DNA from: Flavobacterium limicola
Lineage (GTDB): Bacteria > Bacteroidota > Bacteroidia > Flavobacteriales > Flavobacteriaceae
Assembly (NCBI RefSeq): GCF_003634755.1
Contig: NZ_RBXA01000001.1
Coordinates: 1,597,529 to 1,661,528, forward strand
Reading direction: 5' to 3'
DNA length: 64,000 nt
In this document: in pieces, positions 16,232 through 25,689 of the stretch
Layout: each line of letters opens with the position of its first letter
Position numbering within the stretch: the stretch's first letter is position 1
Translations under genes and position numbers: made by a program
The notes under the pieces: model-generated
What the model was told of the DNA's origin: nothing
Database searches by the model: none
Seen by the model: only the letters and a program-made list of their open reading frames with translations

Positions 16232-17998
16232 ATGTTTGATATTTCTGCATTAAAAGAAATGAAGCTTTCTGAGCTTCAAGAAATAGCTAAATCAGCTAAA
16301 ACCATAAAATTTAACGGTGTAAAAAAAGAGACTTTAATCAGTCAAATTTTAGAGCATCAAGTGGCTGACGCTAATCCTGCATTGGATACCAAAACAGAAA
16401 GTAATCTGGAAGACGATAAACCTAAAAGAGAAAGAGCTAGAATACTGCCTGTAAAAAAAGTGGCTATTCAGAAAACACCAAAAAACACAGTTTTTGAAAC
16501 GGAAGAAATCACAGCAGAAACAAGTGTTGACGCTGAAAATACTTCTGTTGACGCATTGCCTATTTCTAAAGAGGAAAAACCATCTTCAACTCAAGAGCTT
16601 GAATCAGGTGAAAAAAAAGTGGGTAAGGTAATTAAGTTTAATAAATCAGCTTACGAGAAGAAAATAGCTTTAAAAAAGGATAAAGAAGAAGGAAAAGAAA
16701 TAGCAAAAGAGACTGATCCTGCAGCAGAAATCACAACCGAAGAAAAAGTTGATGTTCCTGTTCCTGTAAAAAAAATAAATCCAAACCAATTACATAAGCT
16801 GAATCCAAATCCAAACGGAAATGGAAATCCAAATCCAAATTTCAAAAATAAGAAAAGCAATTTTGCCGCTTCTGATTTTGAATTTGACGGAATCATAGAA
16901 AGTGAAGGCGTTCTGGAGATGATGCCTGATGGGTATGGTTTCTTGCGTTCTTCGGATTATAATTATTTGGCTTCACCAGATGATATTTATTTATCGACTT
17001 CTCAAATCAGGTTGTTCGGTCTTAAAACTGGAGATACGGTAAAAGGTGTGGTTCGTCCACCAAAAGAAGGAGAGAAATTTTTTCCATTAGTTAGAGTTTT
17101 AAAAATAAACGGACACGATCCTCAAGTGGTTCGTGACCGAGTTTCATTTGAACATTTAACGCCTGTTTTTCCATCGGAAAAATTCAAATTGGCCGAAAAA
17201 CAAAGCACTATTTCAACCAGAATTATCGATTTGTTTTCACCAATAGGAAAAGGACAACGTGGAATGATTGTGGCGCAGCCTAAAACAGGTAAAACCATGT
17301 TGCTGAAGGAAATTGCCAATGCAATTGCGGCGAACCATCCTGAAGTATACTTAATTGTTTTATTGATAGATGAGCGTCCGGAAGAGGTTACAGACATGCA
17401 ACGTAGTGTGCGTGGTGAAGTAATCGCTTCAACATTTGACAGAGAGCCGCAAGAGCATGTGAAAATTGCAAATATCGTTCTTGAAAAAGCAAAACGATTG
17501 GTAGAATGTGGTCACGATGTAGTGATTTTATTGGATTCTATTACGCGCTTGGCGAGAGCATATAATACGGTACAACCTGCTTCGGGTAAAGTATTAAGTG
17601 GAGGTGTGGATGCGAATGCATTACAAAAACCAAAACGTTTCTTTGGAGCGGCACGTAATGTAGAAAATGGCGGTTCATTAAGTATTATTGCTACCGCATT
17701 GACTGAAACGGGTTCCAAAATGGACGAAGTTATCTTCGAAGAATTTAAAGGTACCGGTAATATGGAATTGCAATTGGATAGAAAAATTGCCAATAAGCGT
17801 ATTTTCCCAGCAATCGATTTGACTTCTTCAAGTACAAGACGAGATGATATGTTATTGGATCCAAAAACATTACAAAGAATGTGGATTATGCGAAAATACC
17901 TTTCGGATATGAATCCTGTTGAAGCAATGGATTTTATCAATGATCGTTTCAAGAAAACGAAAAATAATGAAGAGTTCTTAATTTCAATGAATGATTAA
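16232..17998 (+). CDS. rho: Transcription termination factor Rho with long disordered insert
   Basis: 588 residues, well over the ~420 of E. coli Rho. Order: Rho N-terminal helical domain (about 1-45, [20 protein letters not shown]), a long charged low-complexity segment (about 50-215) rich in Lys, Glu and Thr with an Asn-Pro stretch near 190-205, the RNA-binding OB fold ([15 protein letters not shown]), then the RecA-like ATPase with Walker A QPKTGKT (about 349-355), [11 protein letters not shown] and the Q-loop and R-loop regions. It acts as a hexameric RNA translocase that ends transcription. A perfect 42-base palindrome downstream is its terminator. Confidence 0.96.
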   Translation: MFDISALKEMKLSELQEIAKSAKTIKFNGVKKETLISQILEHQVADANPALDTKTESNLEDDKPKRERARILPVKKVAIQKTPKNTVFETEEITAETSVDAENTSVDALPISKEEKPSSTQELESGEKKVGKVIKFNKSAYEKKIALKKDKEEGKEIAKETDPAAEITTEEKVDVPVPVKKINPNQLHKLNPNPNGNGNPNPNFKNKKSNFAASDFEFDGIIESEGVLEMMPDGYGFLRSSDYNYLASPDDIYLSTSQIRLFGLKTGDTVKGVVRPPKEGEKFFPLVRVLKINGHDPQVVRDRVSFEHLTPVFPSEKFKLAEKQSTISTRIIDLFSPIGKGQRGMIVAQPKTGKTMLLKEIANAIAANHPEVYLIVLLIDERPEEVTDMQRSVRGEVIASTFDREPQEHVKIANIVLEKAKRLVECGHDVVILLDSITRLARAYNTVQPASGKVLSGGVDANALQKPKRFFGAARNVENGGSLSIIATALTETGSKMDEVIFEEFKGTGNMELQLDRKIANKRIFPAIDLTSSSTRRDDMLLDPKTLQRMWIMRKYLSDMNPVEAMDFINDRFKKTKNNEEFLISMND

Positions 17999-18070
17999 TT
18001 ATAAAGGTTCAAAGTTTTTTTAGTTTAATGTTTAAGGTTAGAAAAAGATTAAACTGAAAAAAAAAATAAT

Positions 18071-18112
18071 TTACAAAAAAAGTCCTCGAAATTTCGAGGA
18101 CTTTTTTTGTAA
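18071..18112. terminator. Perfect 42-base palindromic bidirectional terminator
   Basis: 18071-18091 is the exact reverse complement of 18092-18112, with a GC-containing core (AGTCCTCGAA) flanked by A and T runs of seven on both sides. It can therefore terminate rho from the left and the methyltransferase gene from the right. Confidence 0.9.
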
Positions 18113-18136
18113 ATTATAGAGTGTAAAATCTAATTT

Positions 18137-19393
18137 TTATTCTATTTCTTTTTGTACTCTTTTTTCTTTCTGTTCTACACTTTCTTTACGTTCTAACAAA
18201 GCCATGTAAAATCCGTCAAAACCTGACTCTGAAGCCAAGATTTTTTGGTCTTTTATAAAATTGAATTGTTTACCAATGTCAGTTGTCAAAAAACGTTGTA
18301 CCTGTTCTTGATTCTCGGATGGTAATATAGAACAAGTGGCGTACACTAATTTTCCTCCCGGTTTTACAATTTTAGAATAGCTTTCTAAAACTTCCGATTG
18401 TACTTTTCGGATATTATCAATAAATTCCGGTTTCAATTTCCATTTTGCATCTGGGTTTCTTTTTAAAACTCCTAAACCGCTACAAGGTGCGTCAATTAAA
18501 ACACGGTCTGCTTTTTCGTGTAGTTTTTTGATGATTTTTGTCGAGTCTATAATGCGGTATTCAATATTGAAAGCACCGTCTCTTTTGGCTCTGATTTTTA
18601 ATTGCTTCAATTTGCTTTCATACAAATCCATAGCGATTAATTGTCCTTTGTTTTCCATCAAAGAAGCTATGTGCAACGTTTTTCCACCTGCACCTGCACA
18701 AGTATCAACCACGCGCATTCCTGGCTTTACATCAAGGAAAGCGGCTACTAATTGTGAATTGGCATCCTGAACTTCAAAGAAACCTTGTTTGAAAGCATCA
18801 GTCAGGAAAACATTCGCTCTTTCTTTCAATACTAAAGCATCCGGCTGATTTTTCAACGTTTCTGTCTCAATGTTTAAATCCATCAAAATAGCACGCAGCG
18901 CTTCTCTGGTTGTTTTAAGTGTATTTACTCTTAAAATTACTTTAGCAGGCTGGTTTTGAGCTGCTATTTCAGTTGCCCAAACTTTTTCTCCTAATTCTTT
19001 AACCCCTAATTCATCCATCCAGTCCGGAATAGATTCTTTTAAAGCTCTCACTTTAGAAAGTTCATCAAAACGTCCTTTTATTTTTCGTTCTGGAGTTCCT
19101 TCCAGTTGGCGCCAATCCGGGATAGGATATCCTCTTAATACTGCCCAAACCGAAAACATTCTCCAAAGATTGTCTCTGTCAAAAGGTTCTTTTACTTCGG
19201 CTATTTCTGCGTATAATCTTTTCCAACGTACAATTTCGTAGATGGTTTCGGCAACAAACTTTCTGTCAGAGCTTCCCCAACGTTTGTCTTTTTTTAAAGA
19301 TCTGGCAACTACTTTATCCGCATATTCACCTTCGTTAAAAATGGCGTTTAAAGCATCTATTGTTGTGTAAACTAAATTTCTGTGTAATCTCAT
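18137..19393 (-). CDS. RsmB-family rRNA/tRNA (cytosine-5) methyltransferase
   Basis: 418 residues. An N-terminal NusB-like helical region is followed by a Rossmann methyltransferase domain: SAM motif DTCAGAGGKTLHIASL (motif I), DAPCSGLG with the conserved Pro-Cys (motif IV) and YATCS with the catalytic Cys near residue 354 (motif VI). RsmB methylates C967 of 16S rRNA; closely related RsmF/NSUN enzymes cannot be excluded. The C-terminus is a charged tail. It is convergent with rho, sharing the palindromic terminator. Confidence 0.88.
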   Translation of the reverse strand: MRLHRNLVYTTIDALNAIFNEGEYADKVVARSLKKDKRWGSSDRKFVAETIYEIVRWKRLYAEIAEVKEPFDRDNLWRMFSVWAVLRGYPIPDWRQLEGTPERKIKGRFDELSKVRALKESIPDWMDELGVKELGEKVWATEIAAQNQPAKVILRVNTLKTTREALRAILMDLNIETETLKNQPDALVLKERANVFLTDAFKQGFFEVQDANSQLVAAFLDVKPGMRVVDTCAGAGGKTLHIASLMENKGQLIAMDLYESKLKQLKIRAKRDGAFNIEYRIIDSTKIIKKLHEKADRVLIDAPCSGLGVLKRNPDAKWKLKPEFIDNIRKVQSEVLESYSKIVKPGGKLVYATCSILPSENQEQVQRFLTTDIGKQFNFIKDQKILASESGFDGFYMALLERKESVEQKEKRVQKEIE

Positions 19394-19410
19394 TTTAAAT
19401 AATTGAGGTG

Positions 19411-19418
19411 CAAAGGTA
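19411..19418 (-). promoter_or_regulatory. -7 element TACCTTTG upstream of the RsmB-like gene
   Basis: TACCTTTGCA on the minus strand, 17 bases from the start codon; a strong form of the Bacteroidetes -7 box. Confidence 0.5.
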
Positions 19419-19480
19419 CTATTAATTGATTGAATGTTATATTTTTAATAATGAATGTTATTTTTAAATTTTTCGACAAA

Positions 19481-19508
19481 AAAAAACACTGTACTACTAC
19501 AGTGTTTT
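19481..19508 (-). terminator. Terminator of kup
   Basis: An 11-bp stem (19483-19493 with 19498-19508) with a T run on the minus strand, 26 bases past the kup stop. Confidence 0.8.
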
Positions 19509-19533
19509 ATGGATGATTTTAAAAGCAAAAAAG

Positions 19534-21495
19534 TTATTTTACTCTTGTCAATCCTATATTCTCAGGAGCATGAAGTACCATTGGAAATTTTTCCACTTTT
19601 ACGGAACTGCTGTCTAAACCAAACGCTCTTTCTTCAGATAAACTTAGTTTTTTAATGAAGAAATAGGAATTCATAATTATTTTTTCATGCCATCTTAAGT
19701 CACTATCATTAGAAAGGAATTTTTCAGATAAGACAAATTTGAAATCACCTATGATATTGTTTTTGTTCAAAGATTCATATCTGCTGGTTATATCTACCTC
19801 TCCTTTTTTTACCATGTCTCTGATTACTTCTCTAAACATCAGGTTTATTTTGGTAGGTTCTCTAAAACCAAGATTAAAGTCTACACGATACAAATCATCT
19901 TTGACAATCTCGGTTACTTTATATTCGGTTTTGTATGGTTCTGTTAGTATATTCACGTGAACAAACCAGTAGATATCAGCTCTTTTAGGTCTTTTTTGTA
20001 AAATAGAATACATTACTTTTTCTTCTATTTCGTCTGTTCTTCCGGCATTAGTCATGTAAACTAAATGCGTGGCATATTTAGGTATCGATAAATCGGCACT
20101 TAATTCAACAAGCACTTTTTTGTAATCCTCAATTTTAACAATTTTGGTGTAGCTTTTATTAATTTTCTTCGCCAAATACCAAATGGTCATTATACTGATT
20201 AAAGTAATTGCTATGAAAAGCGTTACATAACCACCGTCAGCAAACTTAGTTATGTTAGCAGCAAGAAAACTAAATTCTATTGCTAAATAAATGGTAATCA
20301 ACGGTATGATAAAATATAATTTTACTCTTTTCATGATTAAATAAAAATTAAGTAAAATAGTGGTCATAATCATGCATAAGATAATGGCCAGGCCGTAAGC
20401 GTGTTCCATATTACTGGATTCTTCAAAATGCAATACGATTCCAACACAACCAAAAAACAGTAACCAGTTGATTGATGGAATATACAACTGCCCTTTTAAT
20501 TCAGTAGGATATTTGATTTTTACTTTTGGCCAAAAATTTAATCGCATCGCTTCATTTATCAAGGTAAATGAGCCACTAATTAAGGCTTGCGAAGCAATTA
20601 CAGCGGCAAGAGTTGCTATTACAATTCCTATAGGCTGAAACCAGTCTGGCATAATTAGGTAAAATGGATTTCCGTTTTTTCCGCCCAAACTTTGCAATGT
20701 TTCTCCTTCATGCTGAATTAAATAAGCCGCTTGTCCAAAATAATTAAGTACTAAAGCAGTTTTTACAAAAATCCAACTGATTCTAATGTTTTTTCGTCCG
20801 CAATGTCCCATGTCAGAGTACAATGCTTCCGCACCTGTTGTACAAAGAAATACAAATCCCAAAACAAAAAAGCCTTCGGGATGAATGGTCAATAAATGAT
20901 AGGCATAATAGGGATTGATGGCTCTAAAAACATCAGTATGTTGTGCTATTTGGATACATCCTAAAATAGCAAGCATTCCAAACCAAATCAGCATCATTGG
21001 AGCAAAAAACTTACCGACTAATCTGGTTCCAAATTGCTGTATAGCAAAAAGTACGAATAGAATAGTTATTACAATTGGAATTGTATTTATTTCGGGATAA
21101 TAAGTTCTAATCCCTTCTACAGCAGAAGATACAGATATGGGAGGTGTAATGATTCCGTCCGCTAATAAAGCACTTCCACCTATTATTGCAGGGACTATCA
21201 GCCATTGAATTTTTGTTTTTTTGACCAAAGCATATAATGCAAAAATACCTCCTTCACCGTGATTATCAGCACTTAAAGTTATGAGTACATATTTGATAGT
21301 GGTTTGAAGGGTAAGTGTCCAAAATACACATGATATTCCACCTAAAACAACATCTGCGTTTATGATATGCTCGCCTAATATGGCTTTCATCACATATAGT
21401 GGTGATGTTCCTATATCACCATAAATTATTCCCAATGAAATTAATAAACCACCTAATGTCCATTTACTATGCAAGTCTTTGTGCGATGCGCTCAT
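19534..21495 (-). CDS. kup: Kup-type potassium uptake transporter
   Basis: 653 residues. The N-terminus has LGIIYGDIGTSPLYVMKAIL, the diagnostic KUP/HAK sequence, followed by about 12 membrane segments (to about residue 450) and a C-terminal cytoplasmic domain of about 200 residues. The Asp in GDIGTSP and Glu in the GGIFALYALV region belong to the conserved transport core. It mediates proton-coupled potassium uptake at the inner membrane. It is monocistronic with a TATTTTTG element 23 bases upstream and a strong terminator. Confidence 0.94.
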   Translation of the reverse strand: MSASHKDLHSKWTLGGLLISLGIIYGDIGTSPLYVMKAILGEHIINADVVLGGISCVFWTLTLQTTIKYVLITLSADNHGEGGIFALYALVKKTKIQWLIVPAIIGGSALLADGIITPPISVSSAVEGIRTYYPEINTIPIVITILFVLFAIQQFGTRLVGKFFAPMMLIWFGMLAILGCIQIAQHTDVFRAINPYYAYHLLTIHPEGFFVLGFVFLCTTGAEALYSDMGHCGRKNIRISWIFVKTALVLNYFGQAAYLIQHEGETLQSLGGKNGNPFYLIMPDWFQPIGIVIATLAAVIASQALISGSFTLINEAMRLNFWPKVKIKYPTELKGQLYIPSINWLLFFGCVGIVLHFEESSNMEHAYGLAIILCMIMTTILLNFYLIMKRVKLYFIIPLITIYLAIEFSFLAANITKFADGGYVTLFIAITLISIMTIWYLAKKINKSYTKIVKIEDYKKVLVELSADLSIPKYATHLVYMTNAGRTDEIEEKVMYSILQKRPKRADIYWFVHVNILTEPYKTEYKVTEIVKDDLYRVDFNLGFREPTKINLMFREVIRDMVKKGEVDITSRYESLNKNNIIGDFKFVLSEKFLSNDSDLRWHEKIIMNSYFFIKKLSLSEERAFGLDSSSVKVEKFPMVLHAPENIGLTRVK

Positions 21496-21517
21496 GTAAT
21501 ATTTTTAAAAAACTTGT

Positions 21518-21525
21518 CAAAAATA
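21518..21525 (-). promoter_or_regulatory. -7 element TATTTTTG upstream of kup
   Basis: TAnnTTTG match on the minus strand, 22 bases from the kup start. Confidence 0.4.
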
Positions 21526-21560
21526 CACTTTTAAAATAAATTAGAGCTTTTTATCCAATA

Positions 21561-21590
21561 AAAAAACACGGCTATCAAAGCCGTGTTTTT
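21561..21590 (-). terminator. Terminator of the repeat-protein gene
   Basis: A 12-bp stem (21562-21573 with 21579-21590) including ACACGGCT/AGCCGTGT, flanked by A and T runs. It is 22 bases past the stop at 21612. Confidence 0.85.
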
Positions 21591-21611
21591 TAGTTTCTTT
21601 TTAATATACTC

Positions 21612-22985
21612 TTAGGATCTTCTATTGTCGTTTCTGGACGAATTTCCTCTTTGACTTTCTGTTCTTTGTGGCGCTGATTCTCTTGAAGAATTTCCTCTGC
21701 TTTGAGATTCTGCTCTTTGTGGGGCAGCTTGTCTTGAGGGGGTTGTTCTGTTTTGAGAATAATCTCTCTGGGAATTTCCTCTTTGAGGTGCTGCCTGTTC
21801 AGAAGGACTAGTTCTGTTTTGAGAATACTCTCTCTGCGAATTTCCTCTTTGAGGCTTTGCCTCAGTGGAAGGACTAGTTCTGTTTTGAGAATAATCTCTT
21901 TGTGAATTTCCTCTTTGTGGCGTTGCCTGAGTGGAAGGACTAGTTCTGTTTTGAGAATACTCTCTCTGGGAATTTCCTCTTTGAGGCGTTGCCTGAGTAG
22001 AACGATCAGTTCTGTTTTGAGAATAATCTCTTTGTGAATTTCCTCTTTGTGGCTTTGCCTGAGTAGAACGATCAGTTCTGTTTTGAGAATAATCTCTCTG
22101 CGAATTTCCTCTTTGTGGAGTTGCCTGACTAGAAGAATTAGTTCTGTTTTGAGAATAATCTCTAGAAGTTCCTGCTCTTTGTGATCCAGCTTCTCTAGAT
22201 GTAATGGCTCTTCTATTAGAATAACCAGTTTCATTTCTTGATCCTCTTCTTTGGTCTAATTCATATCGGTTCGTTACAGTAGCGTTTCTTCGTGAGAATG
22301 AATAGTTCGGGTTTTGTCTTTCATAACCATTTGAGCGTCTTGAATTGTATAAAACTACAGCGCGATTGCTTCTTCTATTAGTAACATAATTATAGTTGTT
22401 GTTAATATTCAAATTAATATTTATGTTGTTTCTGTAACGGAATACCGGAAATGGATTCCAAGCGTAATAATAGGAAGGATAATAGCCCCAGTTCCAAGTG
22501 GAATAATATGGACGATAATTAGGTGACCAGAATGAAGCATAAATTACAGGAGTACTGTAATAAACGGGCTCATAAATATAATTTTCACCATACATGAAAA
22601 CATCCCCTACTACTTGAACATGAATTTTATTGTTTCTGTCTTTTTCAACATCAATTGTAGCCACATCTTGGTAGACATCTTCATCAATTACTGATTGGAC
22701 TATGATTAAGTGTGTTCTGTTTTCTACTGTTTCAATAACCCGTAAATAATCAACTTCATTATCATTATTTAAATCTAAATTTGATATTTGAAGTTCTGGA
22801 TCATTCAGGCGTCTTTCAAAATCCTGTAAGTCTCTAGATTCGCCAAAAATAGAAGCAACAGCTCTCAAATCAAGATTATCGCTGATTTCGGCATTCATGG
22901 CATTTACTGATGTTCTATCTTGCGCTTGTGTTTGTGTTGCGAAAACAGAAGTCAATAGACTCAATAATAGTAGTTTCGTTTTCAT
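21612..22985 (-). CDS. Secreted protein with 22-residue Gln/Arg/Ser tandem repeats
   Basis: 457 residues. Signal peptide (about 1-21, ending QTQAQ), a globular N-terminal region (about 25-140: NLDLNNDNEVDYLRVIE, IVQSVIDEDVYQDVA), a Tyr/Trp/Pro-rich segment (about 150-185), then seven copies of a 22-residue repeat (about 275-428; form RDYSQNRTxxSTQAxPQRGN) and a similar basic tail. No function is known to me; the N-terminal part is a type seen in many Bacteroidetes secreted proteins. The repeats are strongly basic and presumably disordered, perhaps a surface or polyanion-binding tail. Confidence 0.8.
   Translation of the reverse strand: MKTKLLLLSLLTSVFATQTQAQDRTSVNAMNAEISDNLDLRAVASIFGESRDLQDFERRLNDPELQISNLDLNNDNEVDYLRVIETVENRTHLIIVQSVIDEDVYQDVATIDVEKDRNNKIHVQVVGDVFMYGENYIYEPVYYSTPVIYASFWSPNYRPYYSTWNWGYYPSYYYAWNPFPVFRYRNNININLNINNNYNYVTNRRSNRAVVLYNSRRSNGYERQNPNYSFSRRNATVTNRYELDQRRGSRNETGYSNRRAITSREAGSQRAGTSRDYSQNRTNSSSQATPQRGNSQRDYSQNRTDRSTQAKPQRGNSQRDYSQNRTDRSTQATPQRGNSQREYSQNRTSPSTQATPQRGNSQRDYSQNRTSPSTEAKPQRGNSQREYSQNRTSPSEQAAPQRGNSQRDYSQNRTTPSRQAAPQRAESQSRGNSSRESAPQRTESQRGNSSRNDNRRS
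21702..22163 (-). repeat. Seven 66-bp tandem repeats inside the secreted protein gene
   Basis: Seven near-identical 66-bp units encode the 22-residue repeat. Variation is concentrated at residues 9-16 of each unit (DRSTQA, SPSTQA, SPSEQA, TPSRQA). Because 66 is a multiple of three, a second frame on the same strand stays open across the array; I treat that as a by-product. Confidence 0.85.
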
Positions 22986-23102
22986 AATAAATTGGATTAA
23001 GTTTTCCCTTTTTTTTCAATATCCAATTACTGTGCCAATTAATATTAGTCTCTATTTGTATTTGTATTATTAATTGTAAATTAGCCCTAAAATGTACGAA
23101 AA

Positions 23103-24167
23103 ATGAAAAATATTTTTTTAATTCTATTAGTTTTAATTGTGTTTGTGTCTTGTAAAACAGGTGTTTATAAGTCAGAAAATTTAAATAAAGTTAGTTTTCA
23201 ATCCGTTACAATTGATACACTATTCCAAGATAAAATAAGTATCAGAGCGATTCAAGTGGATAAAAATAAAATTTGGTATGCTGCTGATAAAGGAAGATAT
23301 GGTTTTTATAATTTGGATACCAATCAAAAAATGGAGAATAAAATTACTAAGGATTCTTTAAAACTTGAATTCAGAAGTATTGCTCAAACAGCGAAGCATA
23401 TTTTTATTCTGAATGTTGCAAATCCTGCATTGTTGTACCAAATTTCAAAAGATGGCAAGCAAACTAAAGTAGTATATCAGGAAAATCATGAGAAAGTCTT
23501 TTACGACAGTATGCAATTTTGGGATAATAAAGAAGGTATTGCAATGGGAGATCCAATTGCTGATTGTCTGAACATCATTCAAACCCGTGACGGAGGGAAT
23601 ACCTGGGATAAAATCCCGTGTGATAAATTACCAAAAGTGATGGAAGGCGAAGCTGCTTTTGCGGCCAGCAACACAAATATTGTCATCAAAGGAAACCATA
23701 CGTGGATTGTTTCCGGTGGAAAAAAATCAAGGGTTTTTTATTCCTCTGATAGAGGAAATAGCTGGTCAGTGCATGAAAGTCCAATTGTACAAGGAAAAAC
23801 GATGACCGGAATTTTTACAGCTGATTTTTATGACGCAAATAACGGATTTATAGCCGGAGGCGATTATGAAATCAAGAATCAGAACTTTTCCAATAAAGCC
23901 ATCACTACGGATGGTGGAAAAACATGGAAGCTTACGGCTGAAAATCAAGGTTTCGGGTATGCTTCCTGTGTGCAATATATTCCTAAAAGTAACGGCAAAG
24001 GAATTGTAACTGTTGGGACTTCAGGAATATATTATTCTTCGGATAGTGGGGCTTCGTGGAACCAATTGGCATCTGATTCCACATTGAATACAATTCGCTT
24101 TATAGATAAAAATACCGCAATCGCAGCAGGGCAAAATAAAATGATTCGAATCAAATTTAAATTCTGA
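23103..24167 (+). CDS. BNR/Asp-box beta-propeller lipoprotein (YCF48-like)
   Basis: 354 residues. A signal sequence ends in VFVSC, a lipobox. The body carries repeated Asp-box motifs: TRDGGNTWDK, SSDRGNSWSV, TTDGGKTWKL and SSDSGASWNQ, spaced as blades of a beta-propeller. Such proteins resemble photosystem II assembly factor YCF48 or sialidase-like folds but are usually annotated as oxidoreductases without proof. It probably sits on the periplasmic side of a membrane. It is divergent from the repeat protein gene, 117 bases away. Confidence 0.82.
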   Translation: MKNIFLILLVLIVFVSCKTGVYKSENLNKVSFQSVTIDTLFQDKISIRAIQVDKNKIWYAADKGRYGFYNLDTNQKMENKITKDSLKLEFRSIAQTAKHIFILNVANPALLYQISKDGKQTKVVYQENHEKVFYDSMQFWDNKEGIAMGDPIADCLNIIQTRDGGNTWDKIPCDKLPKVMEGEAAFAASNTNIVIKGNHTWIVSGGKKSRVFYSSDRGNSWSVHESPIVQGKTMTGIFTADFYDANNGFIAGGDYEIKNQNFSNKAITTDGGKTWKLTAENQGFGYASCVQYIPKSNGKGIVTVGTSGIYYSSDSGASWNQLASDSTLNTIRFIDKNTAIAAGQNKMIRIKFKF

Positions 24168-24347
24168 TTAATATAGCAGTAACATCAATTAGATTTGTAT
24201 TTAAAAAATTATTTAGGGAATTGGTTTTTTGAAAATATACTAGTATTACTATTTTAAAATTAATTATCTTACTGACTTCATTGGTAAGAGGAACAATTGA
24301 GATTTTGGTTTTGAAAGTAATTTTAAACAAGGAATAAACAAAGAAGC

Positions 24348-25643
24348 ATGAATAAAGTAGTAAATTTTATTGACTTACATAGCGGAGAAGAAGACAAAAA
24401 GAAAGTCATGGATAATGTGAAGTCAAATATTTCTTTCAGAGGATCAAATTTATGGATTTTGGCCTGTGCAATTGTAGTGGCTTCTGTCGGACTGAATGTG
24501 AATTCCACTGCGGTAATTATTGGAGCCATGCTAATTTCTCCTTTGATGGGACCAATTGTTGGAGCGGGTTTTGGTTTGGGAATTTATGATTTTAATCTGC
24601 TAAAAAGATCGCTTAAAAATTTACTTATCGCTACGGTAGTGAGTTTGGTGGTTTCCACTGTTTACTTTTATTTAAGCCCTTTCAAAGATACACAGTCGGA
24701 ACTTTTGGCTAGAACATCACCTAATATTTACGATATTTTCATTGCTTTTTTTGGAGGATTAGTTGGTGTAATAGCCATTACAAGGGTAGAAAAAGGAAAT
24801 CCAATTCCCGGAGTTGCCATTGCAACTGCATTGATGCCTCCTTTGTGTACGGCGGGTTATGGATTAGCCTTGGGGAATTTTAAATTCTTTTTTGGTGCTA
24901 TGTATTTGTACACTATTAATTGTGTTTTTATCTGTATTGCAACCTTTATAATTGTCAAATATTTAAAATATCCAATTGTCAAACAAACCAATGCAAAGAC
25001 AGAAAAGCGAGTGAAGTATATGATTTCTTTTTTGACTTTAGCTTTGATTGTCCCAAGTGTTTTCTTTGCGTATCAGCTTTTTCAAGAAAAAAAATACAAA
25101 CAAAAGGTAGAACAATTTTTAAAAGTAGAGTTTATTGATAAGGGATTTACTGTTCTGTACAAAAAAACGCAGTTTACGTCAAACCCAAAAAAAATAGATA
25201 TTGCTTTTTTACGAAAAAGGTTGGATAAGGACGAAATAAAAGAACTTAACGGAAAATTGAAAACATATGAATTGAATAATACGGTATTAAATATTATTCA
25301 AGATACAACTGATTTAAAACAGGATATTTTGAATGAAATCACGTTCAACAATAAAACGATGAGTGAGAAAGATTTGATTATTGCCAAGCTGCAAAGTCAA
25401 ATTACTTCTTTGAAATTCGATAACAATGCTATTCTGAATGAAACACGAATACTGTTTCCTGAGATTGAAAATATTGCTATTGCGAATCATGTGTTCAATG
25501 AAAATAAAGCTACCAAAAAAGTGATTACGGTTGTGCTTTATGAAAGTAAAAAAGATATAAATACTGCCGAAAAACAAAAATTGACTGCATGGCTAAAGAA
25601 CAAATTCAAAACGGATGTTGTTGAAATTTATAAAAGGCAATAA
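24348..25643 (+). CDS. DUF389 family membrane protein
   Basis: 431 residues. A short cytosolic start is followed by a hydrophobic core with the DUF389 signature VNSTAVIIGAMLISPLMGPI (about residues 50-70), about six membrane segments to residue ~245, then a long soluble C-terminal domain of about 190 residues with coiled-coil character. DUF389 proteins are widespread inner membrane proteins of unknown function, some near stress genes. The start ATG at 24348 gives a normal N-terminus. The gene stands alone. Confidence 0.85.
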   Translation: MNKVVNFIDLHSGEEDKKKVMDNVKSNISFRGSNLWILACAIVVASVGLNVNSTAVIIGAMLISPLMGPIVGAGFGLGIYDFNLLKRSLKNLLIATVVSLVVSTVYFYLSPFKDTQSELLARTSPNIYDIFIAFFGGLVGVIAITRVEKGNPIPGVAIATALMPPLCTAGYGLALGNFKFFFGAMYLYTINCVFICIATFIIVKYLKYPIVKQTNAKTEKRVKYMISFLTLALIVPSVFFAYQLFQEKKYKQKVEQFLKVEFIDKGFTVLYKKTQFTSNPKKIDIAFLRKRLDKDEIKELNGKLKTYELNNTVLNIIQDTTDLKQDILNEITFNNKTMSEKDLIIAKLQSQITSLKFDNNAILNETRILFPEIENIAIANHVFNENKATKKVITVVLYESKKDINTAEKQKLTAWLKNKFKTDVVEIYKRQ

Positions 25644-25689
25644 ATTCGCTTAAAACACTGGAATGAAATGATTTTTATAATAAACGAAT

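Noticed and set aside
21590..22234. 214-codon minus-strand ORF overlapping the repeat protein gene
   Set aside because: It is a second frame kept open by the 66-bp repeat. It lacks a signal peptide or known family, while the main frame has a signal peptide and structured N-terminal region.
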